Notes under the pieces: model-generated
The model's database searches: none
The model's input: the letters and a program-made list of their open reading frames with translations, nothing else
Told to the model about the DNA's origin: nothing
Origin: Eudorina sp. 2006-703-Eu-15
Taxonomy: Eukaryota > Chlorophyta > Chlorophyceae > Chlamydomonadales > Volvocaceae
DNA: 64,000 nt
Reading direction: 5' to 3'
Assembly (NCBI GenBank): GCA_003117195.1
Contig: BDSI01000206.1
Location: forward strand, 62,001-126,000
Made by a program: the position numbers and the translations under genes
Shown: piece after piece, positions 21,601 to 30,831 of the stretch
Position numbering within the stretch: the stretch's first letter is position 1
How the letters are laid out: each line of letters starts with the position of its first letter

Positions 21601-24600
21601 GCCCGGCCGCCACTGCTGGGTGCATTGCCCGCCCACGCCAAAATGAGTTTCGCGTCATTGTTGATGGCGTTACGGCATCGACGTCTAGCCAGCCAGAGCT
21701 CGCTGTTGTACGGCGGCGGCGGCGGCGCCGTCAGCATTGACGGGAGGCCCAGCGGCGCCGCGGGCAGCGGCGGCGGTGGCGGTGGCGGCGGAACGAGCCC
21801 GACGCTGTTCGGGGGTCCCTCGGAGGGGCGAACGCGGCGCGGCTCCGTGTCGCGTAATCCGACCCATGGGTCACTGGACTTTCCAAACCGGGAGGCTTCT
21901 AGGACCAGCGCCGGTTCGGGGCATGGTCTCGCACACAGCCGGGCGCCGCCGGGGAATATGCGCGAACGGAACGGGACAGGGCAAGGGGCGCAGGGCCCAG
22001 GCACGCCTGAGCCGTGGTGGTCGTTCACGGATGTGCCCATCAGTGCCAGACCCTCGGGGTTGGAGACGCTCCCCGTGGGCAAGAGGACCTCCTGGGGCTC
22101 GACACGGGGCGGCTTCCCGCGGGGCATGCCCAGTGAGGGCGTGCTGCCACGGACGCCGAGCGGGTGGGGCCCCGCCCTCCCCGCCCACATCTCCCGCTTT
22201 GGCGGGGGCGGCGGCGGCAGCGGCGCCGTGGATGGGCTGCTCGGTCCGTTCGAAGACTCGGCGACGAACCCGGGGAGCGAGTCGGGGTCGGATCTGAGGG
22301 CCATGGACAGCCGCGCGCGGGACGCCGACCCGCGGGACGGCGTCGAGCGGACCCGGTCGGCGCAGCAAGCCTGGCGGCGGTCCAAGCGGACGGGCTACTT
22401 CGCGGGGCGCAGCTGGCGGAAGCGGATCGACGTGATCAGCGAGCACGCCACGGTGGGGGCGTGCGCGTGCTCGGGCGGCAGGGGGGTTATGTTACCATGC
22501 TCGTGTACTGCTTGGAAAGAAGCGAAGCCTTTTGCAGGCTGCGTTGGCTGCCAGGGCTGAGATCCGGTTACGGCTACGGGGTACGACGAGTACCGTAATC
22601 CATCCACGACCGCCTGAGACAGCGCGTGGGAGCCTGAGATGACCCTGTATATGTAATGAGAAGCCCACCCAGAACCGCGCAAGCCCGGATACCTACCAAA
22701 CGCCTGCTGTATGTGTGTGCGTCCGCATTACGTGACTCCTCGCCGCTTCCCATGAATCCCCGGTTCCTCCCGTAACCCGTGTCGGTCGCCCCGCCTGCCC
22801 CCTGCCTGGCCCCCGCTTGCCCTCTCCCCCGCCTGTCTCCGCCTGCCCCCAGGTGATCAAGATCCTGGTGTCGTACCTGCAGGTGGTGAGCCTGGTCAAG
22901 AACACCCCGGTGACGTGGCCGCGGGTGCTGGTCAACTACTTCAACGTGGCGGCGCAGGCCTCCTCCGCCGCCTCCAGCCTCGCCTCCCTGGACTGCTCCA
23001 TGAGGAGCAACTTGCTGCCCAAGTCGGTGCAGGTGGGTGTGTGGGCGTGGGTAAACGAAAACGGTGGCGGTGGGTGGGTGGGTGGGTGAGAGTAAACGGG
23101 ACAGGTGGGTGGTGGGTGGAGAGTGGGCGGAGGAGGTCCACCTTGCCGTGTCGCGCGTGTGATTGTACTTGACGCGCACCACGGGGGTACTACCGTAACC
23201 CACCAGTTGTTTGCCGGTCATTCCCGCTGCTCAATCCTCCGCCCGCTGCCCTGGTTCCGGGCCCCCTTGGATCGCCGCAGACGTTCATCATCGCCGTGCT
23301 GTCGCCGCTGTACTGGTCGGTGGCGCTGTGCCTGTTCTGGCTGCTGAGGACGCTGTTCCTGCGCTCCCGCGGACGGCTCTCGGGCCCCGACGACGTCCGG
23401 TCCTACCTGCGGACACGCTGCATCATCACCATCAACTGCATCATCTTCATACAGTGAGTGCGTTCCAGTGAGTGTGTTATTAAGGCAGGCAGGACAGGCG
23501 TTACAGTGAGTGTGTGTGTTTAGAAATGCAACCCGCCCACCCGCCCGATCCCAGGTGGCAATATACTTACCACATAACCTACACGAAAAGACCTTACCTT
23601 ATGTAGGCGCGTGAACAAGGCAACCGCGCCACCACCGCAAAGCGCGGCGATTGGGGTGCGGAGGAGCCATAGAGATGATGGCAACCTTCATAGGATGTCC
23701 GGCCCGAGCTGGCTGCTGCTGCTGCTGCTGGTGGTGGTGGTGCTGCTGCGCGTATTGCTGCCCGACCAATGACGCCGCCTCCCTCGCGCCTCGCGCCTTG
23801 CGCCTCTAACATACCTCTTAATATACCTCTACCGGCCCTCCTCCGCCAGGTACCCCAGTGTCGTGTCGCAGCTGTTCAGTCTGTTCTCCTGCATGCGGAT
23901 CGACGCGGGGCCGCAACGGCTGGTGTGTGTGGAGCCCTGGGACCCGTCCACCTGCAGCCTCGACAGGTGAGGGCCGCGGACGGGCGGGCGGGCGGGCGGG
24001 CGGGCCCTGGGATGCGCTGGGAAGCGCTGGCCCAGTGGGCGCATCCATGCGCATGCGGGGCCAGGGCGGGCAGCGTTCTTGCGTCTTGGTGTGGCTCGGG
24101 CGCCAACTCTGCCGCTGTGTTGGCCGCTGTAGAGTTCGACGACGTACCCTGCGGTTGAGGCAACCCTGCGGTTGTTGGCTCTGCCGCATCCCCTGTGTCT
24201 GCAAGACGCCGGCTCCCTGGTTGCACGGTGCCCGAAGCGCTCCGGTCGCCGTACCCTTCCCCCGGGGGTGTGGATTTTCTTTTTTTCTTTTTGTACCCTC
24301 ATCCGCTCTCCAGTTGCCGTACGTGCACTTATCCCGACGCGCCGAGATCTCTTCTTGTAGGTTGTAGCCTTACCTGGACCGGTCCGAAACGGCGAGCTTG
24401 CTGCTCCGAAACCCCTCCTCGCGCGCAGGCTGTCCGTGGGGCTGTACTGGACCCAGGACCTGGAGCAGCGCTGCTACGAGGGCATCCACCTGCCCCTGTG
24501 CCTGGCCGTCGGGGTGCCCGGGGTGCTGCTCTTCGCGGCGGGGATGCCGCTGCTGAGCGCCTGGTGGCTGTACCGCAACCGGACGCGCCTGAGGGAGAGC

Positions 24601-27600
24601 GATTTCTCCGCTTTGTACGGCACTCTGTACCAGGTACGCACCGAAATCAAGCGGGCCGGCGGCGGGCGGGGGCCCTCCTGCGCCCTCGTGTGCTGTTGGT
24701 GCGGGCCTACCGAGTGGGGGCAGCGGGAGCTGTGAGAGGGAGGGAGGGCCTCGTGTGACGAGGAGTGCGGAGAGGTGTGCGGAGGGGTGTGCGGAGAGGT
24801 GTGCGGAGGGGTGTGCGGAGGGGTGTGCGGAGAGGTGTGCGGAGGGGTGTGCGGAGGGGTGTGCGGAGAGGTGTGCGGAGGGGTGTGCGGAGGGGTGTGC
24901 GGAGGGGTGTGCGGAGGGGTGTGCGGAGGGGAGTGCGGAGGGGTGTGCGGAGAGGTGTGCGGAGGGGTGTGCGACGAGGTGTGCGGAGGGAAGTGCGGAG
25001 GGGTGTGCGGAGAGGTGTGCGGAGGGGTGTGCGACGAGGTGTGCGGAGGGAGTGTGACGAGGAGTGCGGAGGGGTGTGCGGAGGGGTGTGCGGAGGGGAG
25101 TGCGGAGGGGTGTGCGGAGAGGTGTGCGGAGGGGTGTGCGACGAGGTGTGCGGAGGGGTGTGCGACGAGGTGTGCGGAGGGGAGTGCGGAGGGGTGTGCG
25201 GAGAGGTGTGCGGAGGGGAGTGTGACGAGGAGTGCGGAGGGGAGTGTGACGAGGAGTGCGGAGGGGTGTGCGGAGGGGTGTGCGGAGGGGTGTGCGGAGG
25301 GGAGTGCGGAGGGGTGTGCGGAGAGGTGTGCGGAGGGGTGTGCGGAGAGGTGTGCGGAGGGGAGTGTGACGAGGAGTGCGGAGGGGTGTGCGACGAGGTG
25401 TGCGGAGGGGAGTGTGACGAGGAGTGCGGAGGGGTGTGCGGAGGGAGTGCTGCAGCGCCGCCTCCTTACCCGCCCGCGACTTGCAGGGATCGCGTCTCGG
25501 GTGTGTCCGCACATGACCGGACAGCTGGACAGGTCCCCCACGCCTCTGTAGACACGAACGCGTGCAGGTCGATTTCTTTCCTTCCGGGGGGCAGGGTACA
25601 AACGGGATACCGCCGTTTGTGCCCTTGGCCGGCTGCCACCCGGCAGTGTGTCGCTGCTGGGCGATGTGGCCCCCACCATCGGGAGGGGAGTCTCCTCCTC
25701 TGTGCACCAGGCATGAGGGCGCTGCGCACCCACCCTCCTCGTGTTCCTGACTGGCTGCTGCAACGCCCCTGCCATGTTGCCCCGCCCCCCTCCGCAGGAG
25801 TACGAGGACCAGTACTACTTCTGGGAGAGCATTGGTGAGTGCGGGCAGCTGACAAGCACCCCAGCTGGGAAAGAAGAGCCTGGGGAGGAGAGGAGGCCTT
25901 GGGGCAAGGAACTTCACAGTTGCTGACCAGGGCAGGGCAGACAGGACCGCTGCGATTATGGCATCAGCTGCGGGCTGTGCAGCCGAACCGAAAGCACGCC
26001 GCCACAGGATAACGAGCGTGTGTGCGAGCTAATCCTCCCGAGGCCCGACGCAGATGCCGCCGTGTGTTGTCTGTGGGCATATCTTGTTGTCCCTGCTCTT
26101 CCGCATCGCTACAAATCCATCCTATCGACCTTCTCAAGTCGCTGCTTGTACAAAGTTGGCACGTGTATACCAGTGCCGTGTACAGGTTGCATCCCACGGC
26201 TACATGCCGCCCTTGGGGCGCTGCGCTTCTTGCGGTCTCTCTCTGATTCTGATGGAGACAACGTCTGTGTGGCCGCCCCCCTCCCGCGCCGATGGTCCCT
26301 GACCCATGGGGCGCAGTGATGCTCCGCAAGTTCGCCATCACCGGCGTCATCGTGTTTGCGGGCACCTACCGCTGGCAGCTGACGCTGCTGCTGGCGCTGG
26401 GGGTGATTGCGCTCGCGCTGATGGCGCAGGTGGCGTACCGGTGAGTCACCGGCCTAGAGGGAGGGAGTGGGATGGAACCTGACGTGCACATGGGAACCTT
26501 GGGTCACGGTCGCCCGGCAGACAAAACCAACGATTATGGGGTTAACCTTCTGCTGAAAACCTTCACCCAACCGATCTCATGTTTCCGTACCAGGAAATCG
26601 TGCACCTCCTAAAGACGGATTCACTACAGGACGGCGGTGCTGCTGCTGTGCATGCGAGCCGCGCCGCTGACGGAGGCTGCCCCAAACGCACGTGACGAGT
26701 CCGATGTGAAGGGCGCCACCTGCAGTGCGCCTGTGCTTGGCGAGGAACCCTCCCCCCGACCCAAACCAGTGCACCTGTGTCCTGACGGAGGAGAAGGGCC
26801 GATGCGCATCCTGGTTGAAGGGAGCAGGTGATGACTGCTCACGTGCTGTGCTGCGTCTCCCATGCCGCGGTTCCGTACGACACAGGCCGTACGAGAGTGA
26901 CACCATGGACGAGCTGGAGCGTCTGGGCCTGGTCACCACGCTGGTGACGTTTTACCTGGCCACGTACTTCATGGGCGACACGGTGGGGTCGTCCGTGCGG
27001 GTGGGCCTCAGCTTCGCCATCCTCGTCCTCAACGCCATCACCATCTTCGTACTCACCATGGCGATCCTCAGGTACCGCTTGGATGTGGGTATATATGCAT
27101 GTATGTGTTTAAATGTATCTAACATGTAATATAATGTAATATATATAATATAATATGTGTGTATATAATGCACCTCGGGCGACTCACCACAGACAGCGGC
27201 ATCGCAATTGCGGACTGCTGGGGCGGTGGTCGGCGTCGTGGCATGGAGGTCCATATTGCTGTCCAGCGTGGTACGAGTGCCGTACCGCGGTGCTGCCGGT
27301 AGCACGGCACATGGACGCACGGCCCCCCTGTGCCGTGGGGCTCTGCTAGAGGGTCCTTGCCGACCTTTGCTCTGGCAGCAGCGCAATATGAACATATCTA
27401 CCAATTTTCTAAACCCTTTCTGCCCATCCGCTCCCCCTACCAGGGAGCTGCACCGCGCCGCCATCTACAAGCTCCTCCGAGTCAGCTCGGCGCGGGGCGA
27501 CCTGCCGCTGTCCTTCGTGGTCCGCATCGGCGCCCTGTACGTGGGCTTCCAGCTCCGTGTCTTCTGGACGCGCGTCCGGATCTCTCTGGGCCGCCTGCTG

Positions 27601-29433
27601 CCGCCGTGCTGCCGCCTGGGCTTCCCGCGCGGTAGCGAGGGAGCGGCGGCGGCCGCCGCCGCCGCGGCGGCAGCCGCGTCGGCCGCTTCGGCCGCGGAAG
27701 CCGCGGTCTTGGGCGGGAAGGATGCGAACCGCCGCGGCGGTGCCGGCGCCGGTCGGCGGCTGCGTCAAGCGGCAGCGCGGGCGGCGGCGCGGGCCGCGCA
27801 GCGAGAGCGGCGGGCGGCGCTGCGGTCCGCCTGGGAGGCGCACCACCACGGGGTGTGGATGCAGCACGTGATGGTGCTGTCAGAGGGGCTGCTGGCGCAG
27901 GGCGCGACGCCGCGGGGCGGCGGCGGTGGCGGCGGCGGCAGGGCGGAGGGAAGCCTGTGGAGGCGCATCCCGTCACAATTGGCGCATGGCGTCCGGCGGG
28001 CGGCGCGGAGGTGAGTGCGCGTGCTTGTTGATGTCGGATATCTGCCGCCGGCCGGCAAATGGATGAAGACGGCCAGAGCGGCACCTACGTCCCAAGGGGC
28101 CCTTGCTGCCCGAGTCGCCATTCCTGGAGCAATGAAGACCCGCCTCCCATTGTCCGTGACGTGAAAGAACAACGCAATGCCCCTGTCCTTCCGATCCCAA
28201 AACACCATTTTGGGTGAGACACGCGCGCGAAACGCACTCGGGTAACATGTGCCCGCACCACACTCGCAACCCACAGATTGTCATGCACCCTCAGCGGCCG
28301 TCCGCCCGTGCCTTTGTCTGCTCGCCCCTTTGCCCCGGCGAACCGCATCGCGTGGTACCGTCACCGCATCGTACCCTCACCGCAGCGTCAGCGCCGCCCG
28401 GGTGTCCGTCTCCCGGCTGCTGTCAGTTCGGAGCCTGCTGCCCTGGCAGTCCTCCGTACCCACCCTCCGCCTCAGCGCGCGCGGGGCGGAAGACGCGCAT
28501 CCCGGCGGCCCCGCCGCCGCCGCCGCCGCCGCCGCTCCCTACACCCGCACCAGCCGCACCAGCTTGGCCGACTTTGGCCGTGGGACCTGGTCCCGCTGGC
28601 GCACACATTCGGGCCGGCCGCCGGGCGCCGGCGGCCCGGCCGGGGGAGACTGGGGCACGCGCGGCATCGAGCTCGCGGACTCGGCTCACCTCGGTGAGTG
28701 CGGCACCCGCGCCACGGGCAGCGCCCTGCGGCCGTGCTTCTTCGCGACGGCCTCCGCACCCACCACCGTGGATCTCCTGGACCTGGCGCCGGAGAGCAGC
28801 CTGCGGCTGGACTCGCCGGAGGCGTCGCACGGGGGCCGTCCGGCAGCGGGGCCGGACGAGTCCGCGGCCGCGGGGCTTGTACGGCAGCCGGCCGCGCCAG
28901 CGCCGCTGCGACTCGGGCCACAGGCTGGCAGCCGCGGCGCGCGCGTCGTGGCGGATGCGGGGGCGCGTGCGCCGGTCCCGGTCCCGGCCCCGGCGGAGGC
29001 CGCCGATGTGTACCTGCCTCCGAGTCCCTTTGCGCATTTGAGCGTCATGATCCCGAGCGGCGGCGACGGGCGCCGTAGCGGCCTCACGGCGTTGCCGCGC
29101 AGCCGCCAGCACCGGGCAGGCAGGGACGCCGTGGCGAGCAGGAGGAGCACCGACGCTCCTCCTGCGGGCGACACCGCCTCGACGCAGCTGCCCTCGGGTC
29201 CGTCCGGTCCAGGGAGGGGCGACTCGCTCGGCCACGGCGGCGGCGGCGGCCGGCGCGGCGGCGCGGGCGCGGGCGGCCTGGGCTTCCTGCGCCGTTGGCG
29301 GGGCGGTGAGGATGCGGGCGGGCGATGGGATGCGGGCGGCTGGGAGGGTGTGCCGGGGGCTGGGGAGGGGCTTGGTGGATCCCGGGAGGGGGTCCCGGAT
29401 AGGCAACCTCGTGTGTACATTCAAATAGACTGA
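9633..29433 (+). CDS. Giant polytopic membrane protein with Pmp-like beta-helix ectodomain (~27 exons)
   Basis: Start ATG 9633, stop 29431-29433, about 2,730 residues. Exons placed by GT-AG sites with matching phase: 9633-9977, 10345-10468, 10810-10923, 11207-11346, 11834-11905, 12537-12679, 13129-13323, 14000-14146, 14498-14675, 14931-15025, 15387-15672, 16036-16171, 16578-17359 (end uncertain), 18010-18194, 18455-18572, 19072-19319, 19750-19932, 20398-22452, 22853-23032, 23281-23453, 23850-23966, 24429-24633, 25798-25834, 26317-26440, 26886-27071, 27444-28010, 28386-29433. The product has a signal peptide, beta-helix repeats, Cys-rich modules, a membrane bundle and a long tail. Protist and algal proteins combining Pmp-like repeats, EGF-like Cys modules and this TRP-like membrane core are a known type; ligand and function are unknown. 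The first donor (GTTAGA) and the 17359/18010 junction are the weakest calls. Confidence 0.85.
13394..13450. repeat. 12-bp tandem repeat in intron 7
   Basis: Four and a half copies of CGGTGCGCTTTT in the intron after the exon ending at 13323. Confidence 0.9.
13672..13949. repeat. CCCCTCC-rich minisatellite in intron 7
   Basis: Alternating units of the form CCCCTCCCCTCCGCAATC and CCCCTCCCCTCCGCGTCGAC fill about 280 bp just before the acceptor at 13999. The pyrimidine-rich strand could serve as an extended polypyrimidine tract. The Gly/Arg-rich minus-strand open frames across it are repeat artefacts. Confidence 0.9.
14768..14866. repeat. 17-bp-class tandem repeat in intron 9
   Basis: Six to seven copies alternating CCCCTCAGTGGTACA/T and CCCCTCATTGGTACT, lying between the donor at 14676 and the acceptor at 14930. 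Confidence 0.85.
15660..15723 (+). repeat. 32-bp direct duplication containing a splice donor
   Basis: The segment CACGGATGTGCCGGTAGG... through CAGAGGCACAGC occurs twice in immediate tandem. It spans the end of the exon at 15672 and its GTAGGT donor, so an identical second donor exists 32 bp downstream. Using the second donor would add 32 nt and change the reading frame. Confidence 0.9.
17575..17626. repeat. (ATGTC/ATGCC)n pentamer repeat
   Basis: About ten units of CATGT/CATGC in the intron between 17359 and 18010. Confidence 0.85.
17889..17999. repeat. (ATCC)n microsatellite directly upstream of an acceptor
   Basis: About 28 ATCC units end 10 bp before the AG at 18008-18009. Long frames across it (H-P-S-I or D-G-W-M repeats) are artefacts and are not annotated. 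Confidence 0.95.
19072..20451 (+). other. Cys-rich EGF/GCC2-like modules of the giant gene
   Basis: Exons 16 and 17 and the start of exon 18, about residues 1022-1183. Motifs seen are [11 protein letters not shown] and [11 protein letters not shown] (19072-19319), C-Q-F-E-G-A-C (19750 on), and [15 protein letters not shown] followed across the splice by G-Y-G-R-T and C-S-A-C-R-G. The C-x3-Y-x-G-x2-C-x2-C-x2-G-Y spacing is that of EGF-like modules preceding membrane cores in this protein type. They should be extracellular, next to the first membrane helix. Confidence 0.75.
20398..22452 (+). other. Exon 18: first membrane helix and ~600-residue low-complexity loop
   Basis: A single 2,055-bp exon (685 codons, phase 0 at both ends). 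It encodes the first helix ([19 protein letters not shown], near 20455-20511) and then an unusually long hydrophilic stretch. At 21121-21440 it is Gln/Glu/Arg-rich with heptad-like spacing (coiled-coil candidate); elsewhere it is Gly/Ser/Ala-rich, with a poly-Gly run at 21764-21793. The last part turns basic ([14 protein letters not shown]) just before the next helix exon. If the N-terminus is extracellular this loop is cytoplasmic and could be a regulatory or scaffold insert. Confidence 0.7.
22853..27071 (+). other. Polytopic membrane core of the giant gene
   Basis: Exons 19-25, about residues 1851-2190. Hydrophobic segments include [16 protein letters not shown] (23281 on), [49 protein letters not shown] and [14 protein letters not shown]. 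The signature C-Y-E-G-x-H ... [23 protein letters not shown], spanning three exons (24429-24633, 25798-25834, 26317-26440), is typical of the membrane core found at the C-terminus of many protist Pmp/EGF-type surface proteins. This supports the exon joins. Transport or signalling function is not established. Confidence 0.75.
24755..25446. repeat. 12-bp minisatellite (TGTGCGGAGGGG) in intron 22
   Basis: About 57 units of a 12-bp repeat with GGGG/GAGA/GACGA variants inside the 1.16 kb intron between 24633 and 25798. Because the unit is a multiple of three and lacks stops, frames of 250-515 codons are open on both strands; none is a gene. The unit resembles the GAGGTGCGGGGA repeat at 32514 and 45540. 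Confidence 0.95.
27444..29433 (+). other. C-terminal cytoplasmic tail of the giant gene
   Basis: Exons 26 and 27, about residues 2191-2728. The tail starts [12 protein letters not shown]. It has an Ala/Arg-rich helix candidate (27640-27840), the block [11 protein letters not shown], and G-V-R-R-A-A-R-R at the exon end. Exon 27 is Gly/Ala/Pro/Ser-rich with T-T-V-D-L-L-D-L near 28766. The two blocks conserved in the minus-strand fragment (3173-4866) are the only parts of the tail that look constrained; the rest is low complexity. Confidence 0.75.
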
Positions 29434-30831
29434 ACTGGGACTGACATGGGACTGGCGGGGGGGGGAGGACATAACGGCGGGGTCGTCGTGGGACAGGAGG
29501 AGGTCATGTGGGCTGCCGACGGGTTCAACCTATTCGGTCGGTCGCCGATGTTTTCAAGAGATGAGGCGTGTTGTTGTTGTTGTTGTGGTGGTGGTGGTGG
29601 TGGTGGTGGTGGTGGTGTTACGGGGGCCGCCGCTGGCCGCCTGCCAGAGCTGCGTCGGCCGCCTCTGACACACAGGGTCAGCGCGGGGAGCGTGCGCCCT
29701 CCGGAGAGGCTGCTACGTGTTAACCGCACCAACGGCTCTACTGATGGGGAATGGTGCGCATGCTGCACGAATGCGAGGGTTTCGGCCGTGAATGCTCGGA
29801 AGGGGACCGGGGGCCATATTGCTCGAAGGCTTTCCCTGGGGCACGCCGTTTGTCATACCAGGCGAGAGGGCAACCAACAGCACACAGACAGACAGACAGA
29901 CAGACAGGCAGGCAGACATGGGGAATGGGGCGGGGGTTCCTCTCTAGACACGCGAGGACTGCAGTTGGGGGGCCGCGCGGCGATTTCCGTTCATGGCCGC
30001 CGTACGGTAGGCGAATAACAACACATAATATAACACATTTCCTGCGCGAGTTGATTTGGTTTGTACCCCTACCCTCGCGTGCGCTCGCGTAATGTTGTTG
30101 GATGGCATGGTTGGTGTTGCTGTTGTTGGGACCGGTAAGGGGTTTGCGGAACGGTCGTTGGCGTGTGGCGCGAATGCAGCTGGTGAAGCTTCAGGTCCGT
30201 GGCAGGGTACGTAGCAGTGATGCAGCAGTGCCTTTGCCAGGACAGATCAGGTGGGGGAGGGCAAGGTGAGCAGTGTCTACGCAGAGCGGCGCGCGGGGTG
30301 TCGGAATGAAGAGGAGAGCGCGCGGCGGGGCGGGGGGTCAGCTGCGCCGGGTTCAGCCCGTTCGGTCGTCCGGCCGGGTGGGGCCGCGGCCCCACCTGGC
30401 CCCACACGGCACGCACGTTCCCGCAGCGCTTTGATGACGTGATTACGGCATCAGTGTTTATAATATCTTTTATATCGAATACTGGTTGGTGGCTGAGAGG
30501 AATTTTTTGGCTTATGCACCTTGAGGAGTAACCGTGGCGTCGGAATTGCCAGAGCTGTGAGAGGGCTGCGAGAGCGGGAGCTGACAGCGTGTCGAAGAGG
30601 TGGGCGGCTTGTTGGCGCCTGTGCCCACGAGGCAGGTTGGAGGCTGCATGCGGCGTCCGACCGCGCCGGCAGCCTCGCTGGCAGACCGGGACCTTGCTGC
30701 TACACCTTGCAGGGTGTCGTTGGCGCGGGGGCGGAAGCGTGTGCACCGTACGTGACGGAGAGGCGCGTGATTATGAAGACGGGTGCGGACGGTTGGCTTG
30801 ATGAGTGTCTGTCCTGCCACACGCCGGGCGG
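29434..30831. other. 3' flank of the giant gene and intergenic DNA
   Basis: Contains a (GTT)n/(GGT)n tract at 29569-29617, a CAGA repeat at 29884-29910 and an 18-bp perfect palindrome (GTGGGGCCGCGGCCCCAC, about 30378-30395). No coding sequence is supported. I saw no TGTAA poly(A) signal close behind the stop, so the 3' end of the giant transcript cannot be placed. Confidence 0.5.

Noticed and set aside
21429..22385. Minus-strand 318-codon ORF opposite exon 18
   Set aside because: It is the Pro/Ala-rich shadow of a Gly/Ala/Arg-rich plus-strand exon with consistent splice phases on both sides.
24370..25917. Long minus- and plus-strand ORFs (up to 515 codons) of R-T-P-L and C-G-G-V repeats
   Set aside because: They are generated by a 12-bp minisatellite lacking stops; flanking true exons on the plus strand show the array is intronic.
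30378..30395. 18-bp perfect GC palindrome as a terminator or operator
   Set aside because: Eukaryotic context, single occurrence and no adjacent gene end that needs it.
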